Source of the DNA: Lytechinus pictus
Taxonomy: Eukaryota; Echinodermata; Echinoidea; Temnopleuroida; Toxopneustidae
Reading direction: 5' to 3'
DNA length: 64,000 bases
NCBI RefSeq assembly: GCF_037042905.1
Contig: NC_087252.1
Span: forward strand, 31,001,994-31,065,993
Shown: positions 11,300 to 22,985 of the stretch, piece after piece
Numbering within the stretch: the first letter of the stretch is position 1
How the letters are laid out: every line of letters starts with the position of its first letter
Notes under the pieces: generated by a model
Told to the model about the DNA's origin: nothing
The model's database searches: none
Seen by the model: the letters and a program-made list of their open reading frames with translations, nothing else
Translations under genes and position numbers: made by a program

Positions 11300-11745
11300 A
11301 TTATCAATGTGTAATTCATATTAATGATTAGGGCATTTAATTCTCTTTAAAATGATACCCTACATGATATCATTATGATTCACATGGAGGTGCAGTACCT
11401 TGAAATGTGGGGCAAGGTCAAAATTCAAAAGTTGCATTATGACACAATATTGAAAGTCACTGTTCTTTTTTTCAGTGGTGATGAGTGAGTTTCTCAGCGG
11501 TTTCTTTTAATTTTGATCGATAATTCCTCATTAGTTTTAGTAAATATCAATTTGTAATTAATATCAATGAATAGATAATTTAATTTTCTTTAAATGATAC
11601 CCTACACGATGTGATTATCGTTCACATGGAGGTGCAGTGTCTTGAAATGTGGGGCAAGGTCAAAATTCGAAAGTTGCAAAATGACACAATTTTGAAATTC
11701 ACTGTTCTTTTTTCAGTGGTGATGAGTGTGTTTCTCAGCGGTTCT
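11300..11745. repeat. Tandem repeat, two ~240-bp units
   Basis: The units at about 11300-11510 and 11535-11745 share CACATGGAGGTGCAGT, GAAATGTGGGGCAAGGTCAA and TCAGTGGTGATGAGTG in the same order. Divergence is modest. No frame is conserved between units. Confidence 0.75.
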
Positions 11746-11999
11746 TAATTATTTTCATGCACCTTAACATCAACATTAACCATGTTAACATGGAATCAAA
11801 CACACCTCTGTAAAAGCAAACACATACATGTAACAAACAAACAAACATGCATGGGTATTTCAAACCACGACTCAAACCATGTTATCTCACAGAACCATCA
11901 CTACAGAAGCAGAGGCTTGATTTGAATGGATTTTCATCTCTATTGACACAGACAAAGAATCATGTTCTGTATTCATGGTATTGACCCTTCTTGACTATT

Positions 12000-12365
12000 T
12001 CTGCTCATTTTGCAGCTTTTCAATTCGGACCCCATCCAACACTTTTGAATCCTGCTCTTTTCGTAATGGCATGATCATAACAAATATGGTATCAATTTAA
12101 AGAAAATTAAATGATCCTTTGAATGATATCAAATATGCATTGTGCAAAATTGGGAGTTGGGAGAAATTAAAGACCAAACTCAGATTTCCAAACTTTTTTT
12201 GCTCGTTTTTGCAGCTTTTCAATTCAGAACTCTTCCAACACTTTTGAATCCTGCTATTTTCGTAATGGCATGATCATAACAAGCATGTTATCATTGTAAG
12301 AGAATTAAATGATCTTTTGAATGATGTAAAATATGCATTGTGTCGAATTGGGAGTTTGGATAATT
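12000..12365. repeat. Tandem repeat, two ~200-bp units
   Basis: The units at about 12000-12170 and 12199-12365 share TTTTGCAGCTTTTCAATTC, CAACACTTTTGAATCCTGCT and CGTAATGGCATGATCATAAC. Both end in ATATGCATTGTG. They lie directly beside the ~240-bp units and may belong to the same larger repeat. Confidence 0.75.
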
Positions 12366-12504
12366 TAATGTCGCGACGGTTCAACAGTTCAATTACATCA
12401 ATCCATATTTTTACTCTGTAAATATTTTAGTTTTATTCTTTTTAAACCTCATTGAATATTACCTACTAGTCTTTAAGGGACAGGATATGGTGTGTACATG
12501 TAAA

Positions 12505-12620
12505 GGTTCGGTGAACGTATTCTCTTTTTTTCTCTTCCTTTTTCTCCTTTGTGCTTTTGCCTGCTTCTCTCCTCTCTTTTCCATCATATACACCTTCCAT
12601 CGTCTAGTTTTCCTTTTTTC
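12505..12620. repeat. Pyrimidine-rich tract
   Basis: Strand-asymmetric TTCTCCTTT-rich sequence. Open frames on both strands here result from low complexity. Confidence 0.5.
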
Positions 12621-12749
12621 TTTTAACTCATCGACTATAAAGCCTATTATACTTTTCATGGTTTTTTTTTTCCCACTGAGTCTAAGGTCAGGCAATTTAT
12701 ATAATAGGTTCGTGTATCATTTAGAAATATTACGATACACTGCATAGGC

Positions 12750-14300
12750 GGAACCAGGGGGGCCCGAGGGGCCCGCCCCCCCCCCCTCCTATTGGCAGAG
12801 CAAAAAAAGGAAAAAGGGTAAAGAAAAAAAAAAGGAAAGACAGAGGAGAAAAAAGAAGGGGGACAAATAAGAAAAAGAAGACTAGTGAATAAAATAAGAT
12901 GAGGGGAAGAAAATAATTAAGAAAATATTTCATGTTACTAAATAAAAATACTGCTAGCGCTTCGCGCTCGCATTGCATTTTAGGTGAATTACATATCTTA
13001 TACAAAACATATTTCATTTCAGAAATCGAACTTTCATTATTTTGTGTGATTTACAAATTGATTTTTTTAAAGTGCTCTGTAAAAATGTCAGTTTTAGGGT
13101 CTCACTCTAAATATTAACATTTTCTGCTCGCGCTGCGCGCTCGCCGCGCTCGCAAATTTTGATTTATCAGGTACCTATTATTTTGGAGTATTCCATAAGG
13201 TTTTCAAAGTATCCCTTTTCAGGTCTGATTGTCAAAACGTATCAGCTTGCGCTGCACGCTCGCATTTTAATTGGCGAGTTATGTATGTCTCAATATTGAT
13301 TATACAATAAACTAATTAAAATGCCCTTTTCATGACAGTGTATTAAAAATTTAGGCTCCCAATTTGCGCTCGAATAAATGGTTAATAATATATTAACTGA
13401 TGCATCCTAGTTATAATTACAAATATGACAGAAATGTCCAGTTTTCAGGCCATCATATCATCAGATTTCGCGCCCTCATTAGGCATTAATGAATAAGACA
13501 TTAATTCAATAATTGAATTGTCCCTTTTGTTTCATCTCGAGCTTAGCAAGAGGAATAGGAAGAAAGTCTTCATTTTCATATGATGACATGTCCTAAGGAC
13601 ATTATCGTTATCCAGTTTCAGATCACAATATCAAAAATTTTCTGCTCGCGCTTTGTGCTCTCATTGTGAATGTAGAAAGATCCCCTATTACTATGTTTAT
13701 GATTTACAAAACATAAATAGTGTCTCGTTCAGTAGGTCTAAATCTCGAAATTTTATGCTCGCGCTTCGCGCTCGCATTAATTGTTAAGTTATATACCTAT
13801 TCTGTTTAAGTTACAAAAAGTGCTTAGAATTTCCATTATTCGGGTAAAAATGTAAAAAAAATCAGCTCGCGCTTCGCGCTCGCATTATTTGATTTTTAAA
13901 ATATGTAACGTCTTCATGGCTAACTGCATGCAATCTTTAACAGGTACCTTTTTACATCAGTTAATTTCTGCTCGCGTATCGCGTTCGTAGTTATCATATA
14001 GTTTCATACACATCTTTTTCAGGATAACAAACAATGCCCAGAATGTGCAAATTTTAGGAAAAAATACATAAGATTTCGAGAAAACAAATTTGCTCGCGCT
14101 TCGCGCTCGCATTATATAAATATGGATTATGATATTATATATTTATGTTGATTAATAAGAATAAAGTTAAAAAGTGGCTATTAGGAATACCCCTACAAAG
14201 AAACCAAAAATCTTTTCGAGCGGCCGATCGGGGAATATATGGCTGATTTTTTTTTCGCCCCCCCCCCCCTGTTGGCGAAGGCTGCATCCGCCCCTGCACT
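12750..14300 (+). repeat. GCGAGC-type dispersed repeat with array of CTCGCGCTTCGCGCTCGC
   Basis: The block opens with a G/C-run head (GGGGGGCCCGAGGGGCCCGC then C13) and a purine tract. It continues with about eight copies of the palindrome-like core CTCGCGCTTCGCGCTCGCATT (near 12953, 13127, 13245, 13643, 13757, 13865, 13971, 14092), separated by ~100-300 bp of AT-rich sequence. It ends with a second C-run and GGCTGCATCCGCCCCTGCA. A second, longer example is at 54385-56620. The core can fold into a short GC hairpin. Confidence 0.8.
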
Positions 14301-14508
14301 GTACGAAAACTGTACATGTAACTTGCACGTTTGTAAAATTGATCACAATTCGGCCTTTCGCTGCCATGACCTTTCAATACAAAATTTCAGCTTTCTGTCT
14401 ATTTGCGACGGTAAGCTCATCTAGGCCCAAATCCCCAATATCAGGTACCGAACACACGACAAAATATAACACAAAAAACAATACGCTGAGTAGGGCATGT
14501 TACAACCG

Positions 14509-14670
14509 ATAATGTCGCAGCGACGCATAATGTCGCAATTGCGACATTATGCGTTGATTGTGACATTATGCGTTGGATGATTTAGGCATAATGTCACAGT
14601 CAACGCATAATGTCGTAGCTTAAATTACTAACGCATAACGTCGCAATTCTTAACGCCTAATGTCGCAGCG
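14509..14670. repeat. Minisatellite of CGCATAATGTCGCA in both orientations
   Basis: About eight copies of a 14-15-bp unit, CGCATAATGTCGCA, occur in direct and inverted orientation. One back-to-back pair forms GCAATTGCGACATTATGC. Some copies vary at one or two bases (CACAG, GTAGC, AACGTCGCA). No frame is meaningful here. Confidence 0.85.
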
Positions 14671-14859
14671 GTATTTTATTCAGGAATCGAGTTGCAGATA
14701 AGGTATAAGATATGTTTTTACTCAGTAATTCAGTCAAGCTCTGTCATCTGAAAGTTTTTGAAAGTTTGTTTGGTGGGACAGGCGCGAATGCAGGGGGGCC
14801 AGTAGGATCATTTCTGTGGGGCAAAACACACTTTGTCGGATAAATAGCGTTTGGAAGCA

Positions 14860-15130
14860 TAGGCGGTGGAAGTGGGGGGGGGAGCAGGGGAGGGCACGTC
14901 TCCCCTTAATTTCAGGAGGAGGGGACAGTCCTCCCCCCTCCCCCTACAAAAAAGAAAGGAAAGACAGAAGGAAGGAAGGAAGAAAGGAAGGAAGGATGAA
15001 AAAAAAGAAAGGAGGAAAGAAAAGAAGGAGATCGAAAGGAAGAAAGAAAGTAGTAATAAACTGATAAAGAGAGATCAAAGAAAGACACAGAGAAAGAATA
15101 AAATGGAAAAGAAAAAAGGAAAATAAAAAA
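14860..15130. repeat. G-run and purine tract (GGAAGGAAAGAA)
   Basis: G-rich head at 14872-14935, then a long A/G-only tract with GAAGGAAGGAAG units. The Lys/Glu/Arg-rich frames across it are artefacts of composition. Confidence 0.75.
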
Positions 15131-16960
15131 ATAGCTTATGAACAGCTGAAATAAGAAATATCAAAACCTACACAGAATAGCGGAAAATTACAGTTTTAAC
15201 TAAGAAAAATATTCAAATTTAAACTCGTTCCTAATGCATTTTTGTTCAGAAACAAATAACAAGCAAAAAAATGGTCTTTTGGCACCAAAATGAAGGAGAT
15301 ATAGTTCAAATCTCATAATTAGAACCCAATAAACTTCTTGGCGGTGACTCTACACCAAAGCTTCCCAGTGCTATGTTCATTTCGGGAACTTCTTTATAAC
15401 CCTTCATAATGCAGAAATATAACGAACAGTAGTAAAAAGACTGGAAACACGAAAGTATTGAAAAAAAAGGAATCTGAAATTTTATTTCAGCAGATGCAAT
15501 ATTTAGCTTAATTGGATGAGCCTGCGGTTTTGAATGTTTTTAACAGAAATATGGCGTAATATATAATTGCTGTGCATCACCATCATCGAAATGCGCGCGA
15601 CTATCCAAGCTCACTCTCTGCGCTAGCTCGCTTTTCCTGATTTCCCCCATCTTAAAGCCCTCATTTCCCAAATTTCAAATCAATTCGGATTATTGCATGA
15701 AAAATATTGTTAAACAATCCGGAGATCGACACGTACAAAGTTCACAAAATATAGAAAAATTATGAAATGAATAGATACTTGCGAATTAACAAAATATGAT
15801 CAAATAAGAACTATCAAACTTTTTAAGAGTACGAATATATATTGCACTTCAGGGTTATAAACATCGTTAATGATCAATAAATTTTTCCCATTCTATATAA
15901 TGTCTAAGCAAAACAAAAAACCCTCAAAAACAGTTATTGGTTGTAACCTGGTCTTATATCTTAAAAAATATTCTTATGAGATTAAATTGACAATTTTGAG
16001 ATGTTGATTTCATACAAATGAGTTTTTTTTTTTACAAAATGCCGTCTGGAAATATCAGAATTTTTATTAAGCTGCCAGGGGCTTTGCTCCCTAGACCCCA
16101 ACCCCCGCAGGCTTCGCGCTACGCGGAGAAGAATAAATGGAAAACATATATAAAAAAAAGATCAAGAGAGAAATTGCAGCAAGATAAAAAGAAAAATGTG
16201 AATGTGAATAAAATTAGGGGAGGTCGTCCTTTATAAAACTTAAGACGTTAGTAGGACTACTAAAAAATCAGCTTTTGCCAGCTGACTGGGGGAAAATGTG
16301 GGTGAATTTTTTCCGCCCACCCCCCTTAATGTTGATGCTATCGCCGCCAATGTGTAGAAGTCAATTCAGCAACTGCTACTTGAGCTTAAATACATCGGTG
16401 ATGTTGAACACGATTCTTTTTTATGCTTGCCAATCCTTAGGATAAACGATCTATTTCTAAAAAATAAAAAAAAAATAAAAAAATTCAATGAAAATGCACT
16501 CTACAAAAGATTGGGTAAAAGAGCTCCATGAGGGTAATTATGTGTTCAACCATCATTGGGTATTCTTATTAATCCAGTGTGATGAAAATGTTGCCCTTCT
16601 AATGTAATTGCTGCTTATTTTTTAACCTTACGTGATATGTTTCTTGCATTGGGTAAATACCGCCCCAAATTAATTGGACACATAGTTACCCTCATTGTGG
16701 TAAAAAAAAAATTCCTTATAGATTTTACAGTGTGTAAACTTCGCCGATCACATGTTAATCCTGACAATATAAATTGCGTTTGTCACGGTAGGTGAGGAAC
16801 GGGAATGAAGTGTCAACAAACGCAAGAAATTATTTGAAATCCCTTTTAGGGTGTGCGAATATGGAATATCTTCACAAGTATACGTTTAGAATGGCCTAGC
16901 GGCCGCCCTTGAAACACCAGCTCGCGGATGCTGTCCACTCTTCATTTATGATTACACCCT
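15131..16960. other. no gene recognised
   Basis: AT-rich intronic sequence of the Ovo-like gene. A short fragment at 16070-16135 (GGCTTCGCGCTACGCGG) and a C/G-run at 16280-16325 look like relics of the GCGAGC repeat family. Nothing else is recognised. Confidence 0.4.
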
Positions 16961-16975
16961 CCCCCGGCCCGGACG

Positions 16976-17048
16976 CGCGTTTCCGTTTTACACCCTGGCG
17001 AAGGCAATCTCCGCAAAAATAGCTACAAAGCGACTAGTGAAGAGTCTA
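16976..17048 (+). repeat. Left arm of a 73-bp perfect inverted repeat
   Basis: This arm (CGCGTTTCCGTTTTACACCC ... AGTGAAGAGTCTA) is the exact reverse complement of 21910-21982. It is preceded by CCCCCGGCCCGGAC (16961-16974), which recurs in the same orientation just outside the right arm (21983-21996). Inverted arms flanked by a short direct repeat are what a transposon with a target duplication looks like, though the GC block is itself nearly palindromic. Confidence 0.85.
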
Positions 17049-17397
17049 CACACGTCGCTGGTTAGTGAGTCTCCCACCACCGCATGCAAACTACGGCCAC
17101 TGACTGTTCAGCTAGTGGCTACGTATACACGGCCCTGCATGCACAGAGCTAGAGAGCAGTCATACGAATTATATCCGAATGTGTTTTACAGGAACATTTT
17201 ACAGTGGCGTTTGAATACAAAAGGAGGTGAAAAACTAGAATTCGGGCAATAGCCAAAATTAATTTAGTAAGCGGTAATGATAATTATAAGACAAGAAAAT
17301 AGTACAAAACGAAGGAGAATCTACATCATGTATAAGTCCAGTTGTTTCCACTCATAATTGTTTCAAAATGATTCTAAACGATGAATCAAAATGTACT

Positions 17398-18045
<648 letters not shown>

Positions 18046-18184
18046 GGCGACCAACCACGGTGACAGAATGTCATCCTCTTCTTCCATAATATAGTGAGAG
18101 GGCAAATTACCAGCTATTCTGAAAAGGCAAATGATCAAGGCAAACATTAGTGTTGAACCTGTATAGTTTTTTATGTTTTGAAAC

Positions 18185-21100
18185 AATTTTTTTTATTTCA
18201 ATATATTCATAATCAAACATATACATGTATCACAAAACATTACAAGACGAAATAAATATTGCAAATAATTATTAAAGGTAACATTTGATCACACTTACTG
18301 AAAATTACATAATAACATAAGACTAATATTACAAAACATTGTTTAATACATGTACATACTTGGAAAAGAAAAAAAAGTAATAATAAAAATGAAATATACG
18401 CATCCATTCGTTACTCTAAATCAACCCATTTTTGGAGATGAATTGCGGAGGTATTCCTCTCTTGTGCGATCTTATATTCCTCTTCCCTATATTTTCTACA
18501 ATGTTTTATTATGATTCCAACAGGTGGCAAAACAGCTTCCTGCCTTGCAGAATCAATATATTTTTTAACTATTAAAATTACTGTATTTAAACATTTTATC
18601 CTATTTGAACTTCCATCAATCCCTAACAAAGTGTCTTTCATGGAGAGATTCTCCAATTCTTTTAACCTTTATTTATGTCCAATATTTTTCCAAAGTGCTT
18701 GAACATTCGGGCAACTTTAAATAAGTGATCAAGAGTTTCAACTTCTTGGTAGCAAAACGAACATTTGTTAGATAAAATATAAACATATTGTATGAAGTTT
18801 ATCATTCGTGTAAATAACCCCGTGCAGCTGTTTAAACTGAAATTCCCAAAGTTTACAATGCACGGTAGAAAAACGCGGTTCCATGAAAATATGCCGAATT
18901 TGATTTACTGTTAAACCTGAAAAAATACGATTGATTTTATGCGTGCATCCGTCTTTTTTTAAACCGTTAATAAAATATATATATAATTGCTTTGAACAGA
19001 TCTTGTCTAGTGTTACATTTCTTCCCAATAGTTGTAAAGAGATATGGTCGTCATCATGGTCATGGAACTGATTCAGCCTGAATGAAAGTTTTCATCCAAT
19101 TGGCAGAGCATCATAATACCATATATCTTTAAAATATCATTAGAGTCCAAACTGCGGTTTGAAAAGTAAGATACTGGCCTTAAGTGGCCGTTTCCATCAA
19201 TCAAATGAATAAGTTTAAATATGTTATGAGTATAGAGTTTTATATCAAATACCATTTTGCTATCAATACATACATGTTTGTTATCAAATTTTATTGTGTT
19301 TGAAACACAATCCTTCTCATTTGTCTTACATTCTTCCATTCCTTGTCAAACTCTTAACATTTCAACATAGAATGTTGGTAACTTTGCTTTGATCTTGACG
19401 GTATTATAGTTACGTTGAAAAATGAACACACCACCAATTGATTTACATAAACTATTGAACAGCGTTTTCCATTTCATCTGATTGTTACAATATATTAATC
19501 TTGTCATGATCCACATTACACGTTGTACTTTAATAAAAACTTCAAAATTTGTTACTCGTAAACCTCCATTTTCATAGTTTTGATACATTGTGCTTCTTTT
19601 TATTTTATCTTGTCCATTCCAAATAAATTCGAATGTGATTCTTTCTATTTCCACATAAACCCACTTCGGGACCACAATCAAAGATGAGACATAAATCAGT
19701 TTTGAGAGTGCATACGTTTTTAGAAGATATTTTCCCTAATATGGTCAAATCTCTTTGCTTCCACAAACTCAATAACTTTTTTATTTTGTTTAATATTTCT
19801 TTGTAGTTCATTTCTACTTTGACCTTCACATCCATGGTAAAATATATTCCCAAAATCTTCACTTCTTTAAACATATTCCATCCTTTTGGGACAGAGTCCT
19901 GGTTTGTACAGGTTCCTAATCTCATTTATTTTATCCTTGTTTAATATGACACCACTTAATTTACCAAAAACATAAAAAAGTAATTCAAGTCTTTCTAAGG
20001 ACCGTTCATCTCGTACAAAAATCGACAAATCATCAGCATACAGCACTTGTTTAACTTCATTCTGAGCCAATAAAATACCCCTAACCCCTGTATAATTTGT
20101 TATAACATTTGCAAGTAATTCAATAGATAATATAAAAATGTAAGGCGAGAGGGGATCGATCTCCCTGTCTTACTTCCCTCTGTATTTCAAAATAACCAGT
20201 TGTGAAGCCACCATTCATAACACAACTACATGCTCCACTACAGTTTTGATCCACTGTCTAAAAGATACACCAAATCCAAACATTTCTAAATACATTCTGT
20301 ATAAACTCATGCGATACAGAGTCAAATGCTTTTTCAAAATCCACCGCTAATAAAGAGCTTTTTATATTGTTATTCAAAGCCTGAAACAAAATATCATCAA
20401 TAAGACGAACTGCTTCGCCTATATTTCGATTATTAATGTATCCATAAACCTGGTCAACCTGTATAATTTCGGGGAGAATCTCTTTAATTCTTTTGGCAAG
20501 AACTATAGTTTTTAATGTATAGAGGGTTTTTACCTACTTTTTCAATTAGAGTGATTACTCCTTGTTTCTGTGAGGCAGACAATTTCACCTTTTTCAAAAG
20601 TTTCATTTACACAATCAACCAATATGTTATCAATTACACACCAAAACGTGGAGTAGAATTCTGTTTGGGGCTTCATTAAGTTGCATGCTTTTCAAAGCCT
20701 CAAAATATTCACTTTTGCTTTAATAATTTTATTTACGTTCACAGCTATTTTTATTGTCTTCTGATAATTTAGTAATACCTTGGAGGAAAGGGATTTTTTT
20801 CAGTAAATTTTCAACATCATTGCAAACTCCTTCAAGAATATAACGAACTGTAGAATAATTTGATGATTTTTAGAATTTCATCTTTGTCGCTATGTATCTG
20901 ATTATCTTCACCTATTAATTTATGAATCTCAGATTTACGTTTGTTTGATAACACAAGTTGTTCAAAAAATGCAAAATTCTTTTCCCCTTTTTCACTCCAG
21001 GCCCCGCGTGACCTTACTTTGAGACCATCAAGGCCAAATTCAAATAACTTTTCCTCCAAATTCTTCCGCAAAACATTAGAGTTATTCACAGCAATTTGCT

Positions 21101-21800
21101 GTTCTAAGTCTTTCACTTCGGACTCTAAAATCAGCTTTTGCTTATTTCTTTCTCGTGCCTTTTCTTTAGAATATTTTCGAGTACACTCTCTAATTTTTAA
21201 TCTAATAAAGGCCCAAAGCAATGAGTAATTTTCCACTGAAGAATCTCATCTTTCATAGCAGAACATATTATTTATCATAACATAGACTGTAATTGAATTT
21301 CCAATACGAAGTACCTCGCTTCACTTCTTTTTTCCACTACTACAGGTAAGAAAGATTCCAGAATGGTCTGGAGTTATAAACGGTAAAATGTCACATTCCA
21401 GCACCAATGTTTAAACTTCTTTTGATATTATCCAATAATCTAGCCTACTTTGAATAGGTACTGTCTTCTGTCTGAAAGTAAACTGTTTTTTTCCTTGATA
21501 TCTTTTCCTCCAAATATCTATTAATTGAAATTTGTCCATGAACTCCAACAATTATGTATTAAATCTAGATTTCACCTGTATGGTTGACCCCTTATGATCT
21601 AATTTATCATCTATATCATATTAAAATCACCACCTAATAAAACATTTTATTTATAATGATAGTGATTTTTTCAGGACTCTTCTATTTGCTAATTTACCTT
21701 GTTCCTAGTTGGAAAATAAACATTTCCTATTATCATTCTAACTCCATCTAATTCACAGTCGAATGTAAGATATCTACCCGATCGTTATCCATTTCCATCT
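18185..21800 (-). mobile_element. Decayed non-LTR retrotransposon, Tx1/L1-like
   Basis: Read on the minus strand, the block has the order of an L1/Tx1-type ORF2. Apurinic endonuclease remnants lie at about 21790-21360 (GN.YFP and GGDFN-like pieces, and a DYWI region). A linker at 21236-20832 includes RGAW.EKGEKNFAFFE. Reverse transcriptase fragments follow (LLAVDFEKAFDSVSHEF, R.GDRSPLTF, VLYADDLSIF near 20040). Then comes the C-terminal region FIWNGQDKIKRSTMYQNYEN.GGLR near 19610. The frame is broken many times by stops and shifts, so it cannot make an active enzyme. The assignment to the Tx1-type branch rests on the FIWNG...KR..LY..Y..GGLR stretch. It lies inside the first known intron of the Ovo-like gene and inside the 73-bp inverted repeat pair. 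Confidence 0.85.
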
Positions 21801-21909
21801 TTACAATAGTAATAAGCTCAGCTGCATTTGCACATGTTCTGCAGATATCTTCGGCATGTTCGGTGCGGACTTTTGCATCGCGCGCCCACCTCATAATGTA
21901 AACAAACTT

Positions 21910-21982
21910 TAGACTCTTCACTAGTCGCTTTGTAGCTATTTTTGCGGAGATTGCCTTCGCCAGGGTGTAAAACGGAAACGCG
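21910..21982 (-). repeat. Right arm of a 73-bp perfect inverted repeat
   Basis: Exact reverse complement of 16976-17048. It lies only 33 bp downstream (in gene direction) of the splice donor of the Ovo-like exon ending at 22016. The direct repeat CCCCCGGCCCGGAC occupies the gap. Confidence 0.85.
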
Positions 21983-22015
21983 CCCCCGGCCCGGACTAAT
22001 ATTCAGTGACCTTAC

Positions 22016-22151
22016 CTTGAGACGCAGCTTTAACATCGTTAGTAAGGTACTGTCCTTCCTTGTAAGTTATTGAACCTCGCGTATCTTCTGCGGGTGCATC
22101 TTCAGGATACATTGGATAAGGACATTGCACAGGAGGGGTGTACTGAAACAT
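22016..22151 (-). CDS. ovo: Ovo-like zinc-finger protein, first recognised coding exon
   Basis: From an ATG at 22151-22149 the frame reads MFQYTPPVQCPYPMYPEDAP and continues for 45 codons plus one base to a strong donor CAAG|GTAAGG (22016/22015). The phase-1 end joins the next exon as SQ-D-VEDGPIDLS. An in-frame TAA near 22226-22224 bounds the exon upstream. It may be a first coding exon, or an internal exon with an acceptor such as CTTAAACAG near 22190 or GAGGCTAG near 22156. No canonical SNAG-type start (MP[RK].F), known from vertebrate OVOL proteins, is visible nearby. The start is therefore provisional, while the donor and phase are solid. Confidence 0.65.
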
Positions 22152-22224
22152 TTTTCTAGCCTCGAATTCGGAGCTGCACCACTGCTTCCTGTTTAAGCTA
22201 CCCCGAATCCATGTGGCCAATGTT

Positions 22225-22629
22225 TATTAATTCTTTATAACCAAAGGAGACGTTTCACAAAGATGCCATTTTCAAGAAACGAAGCCGAACAGGACATATA
22301 TATAACTAATAACGCAATGTGTTTATGTAACTTTGCCGTAACTTGGGAGTTAGGAGGAAACGGAGCAAAAAGACGACTGGATATTGAAGAGTAAAGTGCT
22401 TGATTTATGGGTGAGATAGCATCACAAACATATAACCTTATAAGCTACAAGCTGATCATTGGTGCGTGTAAACAAACTATTTTTTCATACGGATTTCATA
22501 TCAGCCTATTGTTTGGGTTCTATTCGATAGTTATATGCCTCCGAGCCAGCGAGCCTAAATAATATACTCGCCGATAAACGGGGAAAAAATGCATTCTGAG
22601 GGAACAAGGGGCATAGTTTGAATGAGTGT
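22225..22629. other. Upstream flank of the first recognised Ovo-like exon
   Basis: No repeat recognised. This is the position where a promoter would sit if 22151 is the true start, but I see no convincing TATA or initiator element. Confidence 0.35.
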
Positions 22630-22890
22630 AGGCCACTGGCTGATCCAGGGGGGGGGGGCAGAAGGGTTCCCCCCCCCTTTGAGATGCAAAATTATTTTTT
22701 AATGTAAGCATGCCGTTAAAAAAAGATGTGTGCCACCACCAAACCACACACCCCCCCCCCCCCCCCCCCCTTTGAAAGTGAAGACTTTTGTTGGCTCGTC
22801 AAACCTTTTTTTGGACAAAATGTCCTCTTTTTTTGGCTTGTAAAATTTTTCCTCGGAAAATGTGCCTCCTTCCCCCGTTGGAAAATCCTT
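22630..22890. repeat. G-run / C-run repeat relic
   Basis: G12, C9 and C19 runs separate GGCTGATCCAGG and TTGGCTCGTCAAACC-type pieces. This is the same style as 7016-7320. No gene. Confidence 0.55.
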
Positions 22891-22892
22891 TA

Positions 22893-22985
22893 TCAATTTC
22901 AATTCAATTCTTTATTCCATTTCCTTTGAAAACATAATACAAAGTGAGCACAATAAATAGACGTTAACCCGTGACGGATCAGTAT
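22893..22985 (-). mobile_element. 3' tail of a CR1/L2-like LINE
   Basis: On the minus strand this ends AATAAAGAATTGAATTGAAA, the short-unit ATTGA tail typical of CR1/L2-group LINEs. It matches in style the tail at 28772-28800. Only the last ~90 bp are preserved. Confidence 0.5.

Noticed and set aside
14816..15126. Lys/Glu/Arg-rich frames
   Set aside because: Product of a purine tract; two overlapping frames look equally open, which signals composition and not selection.
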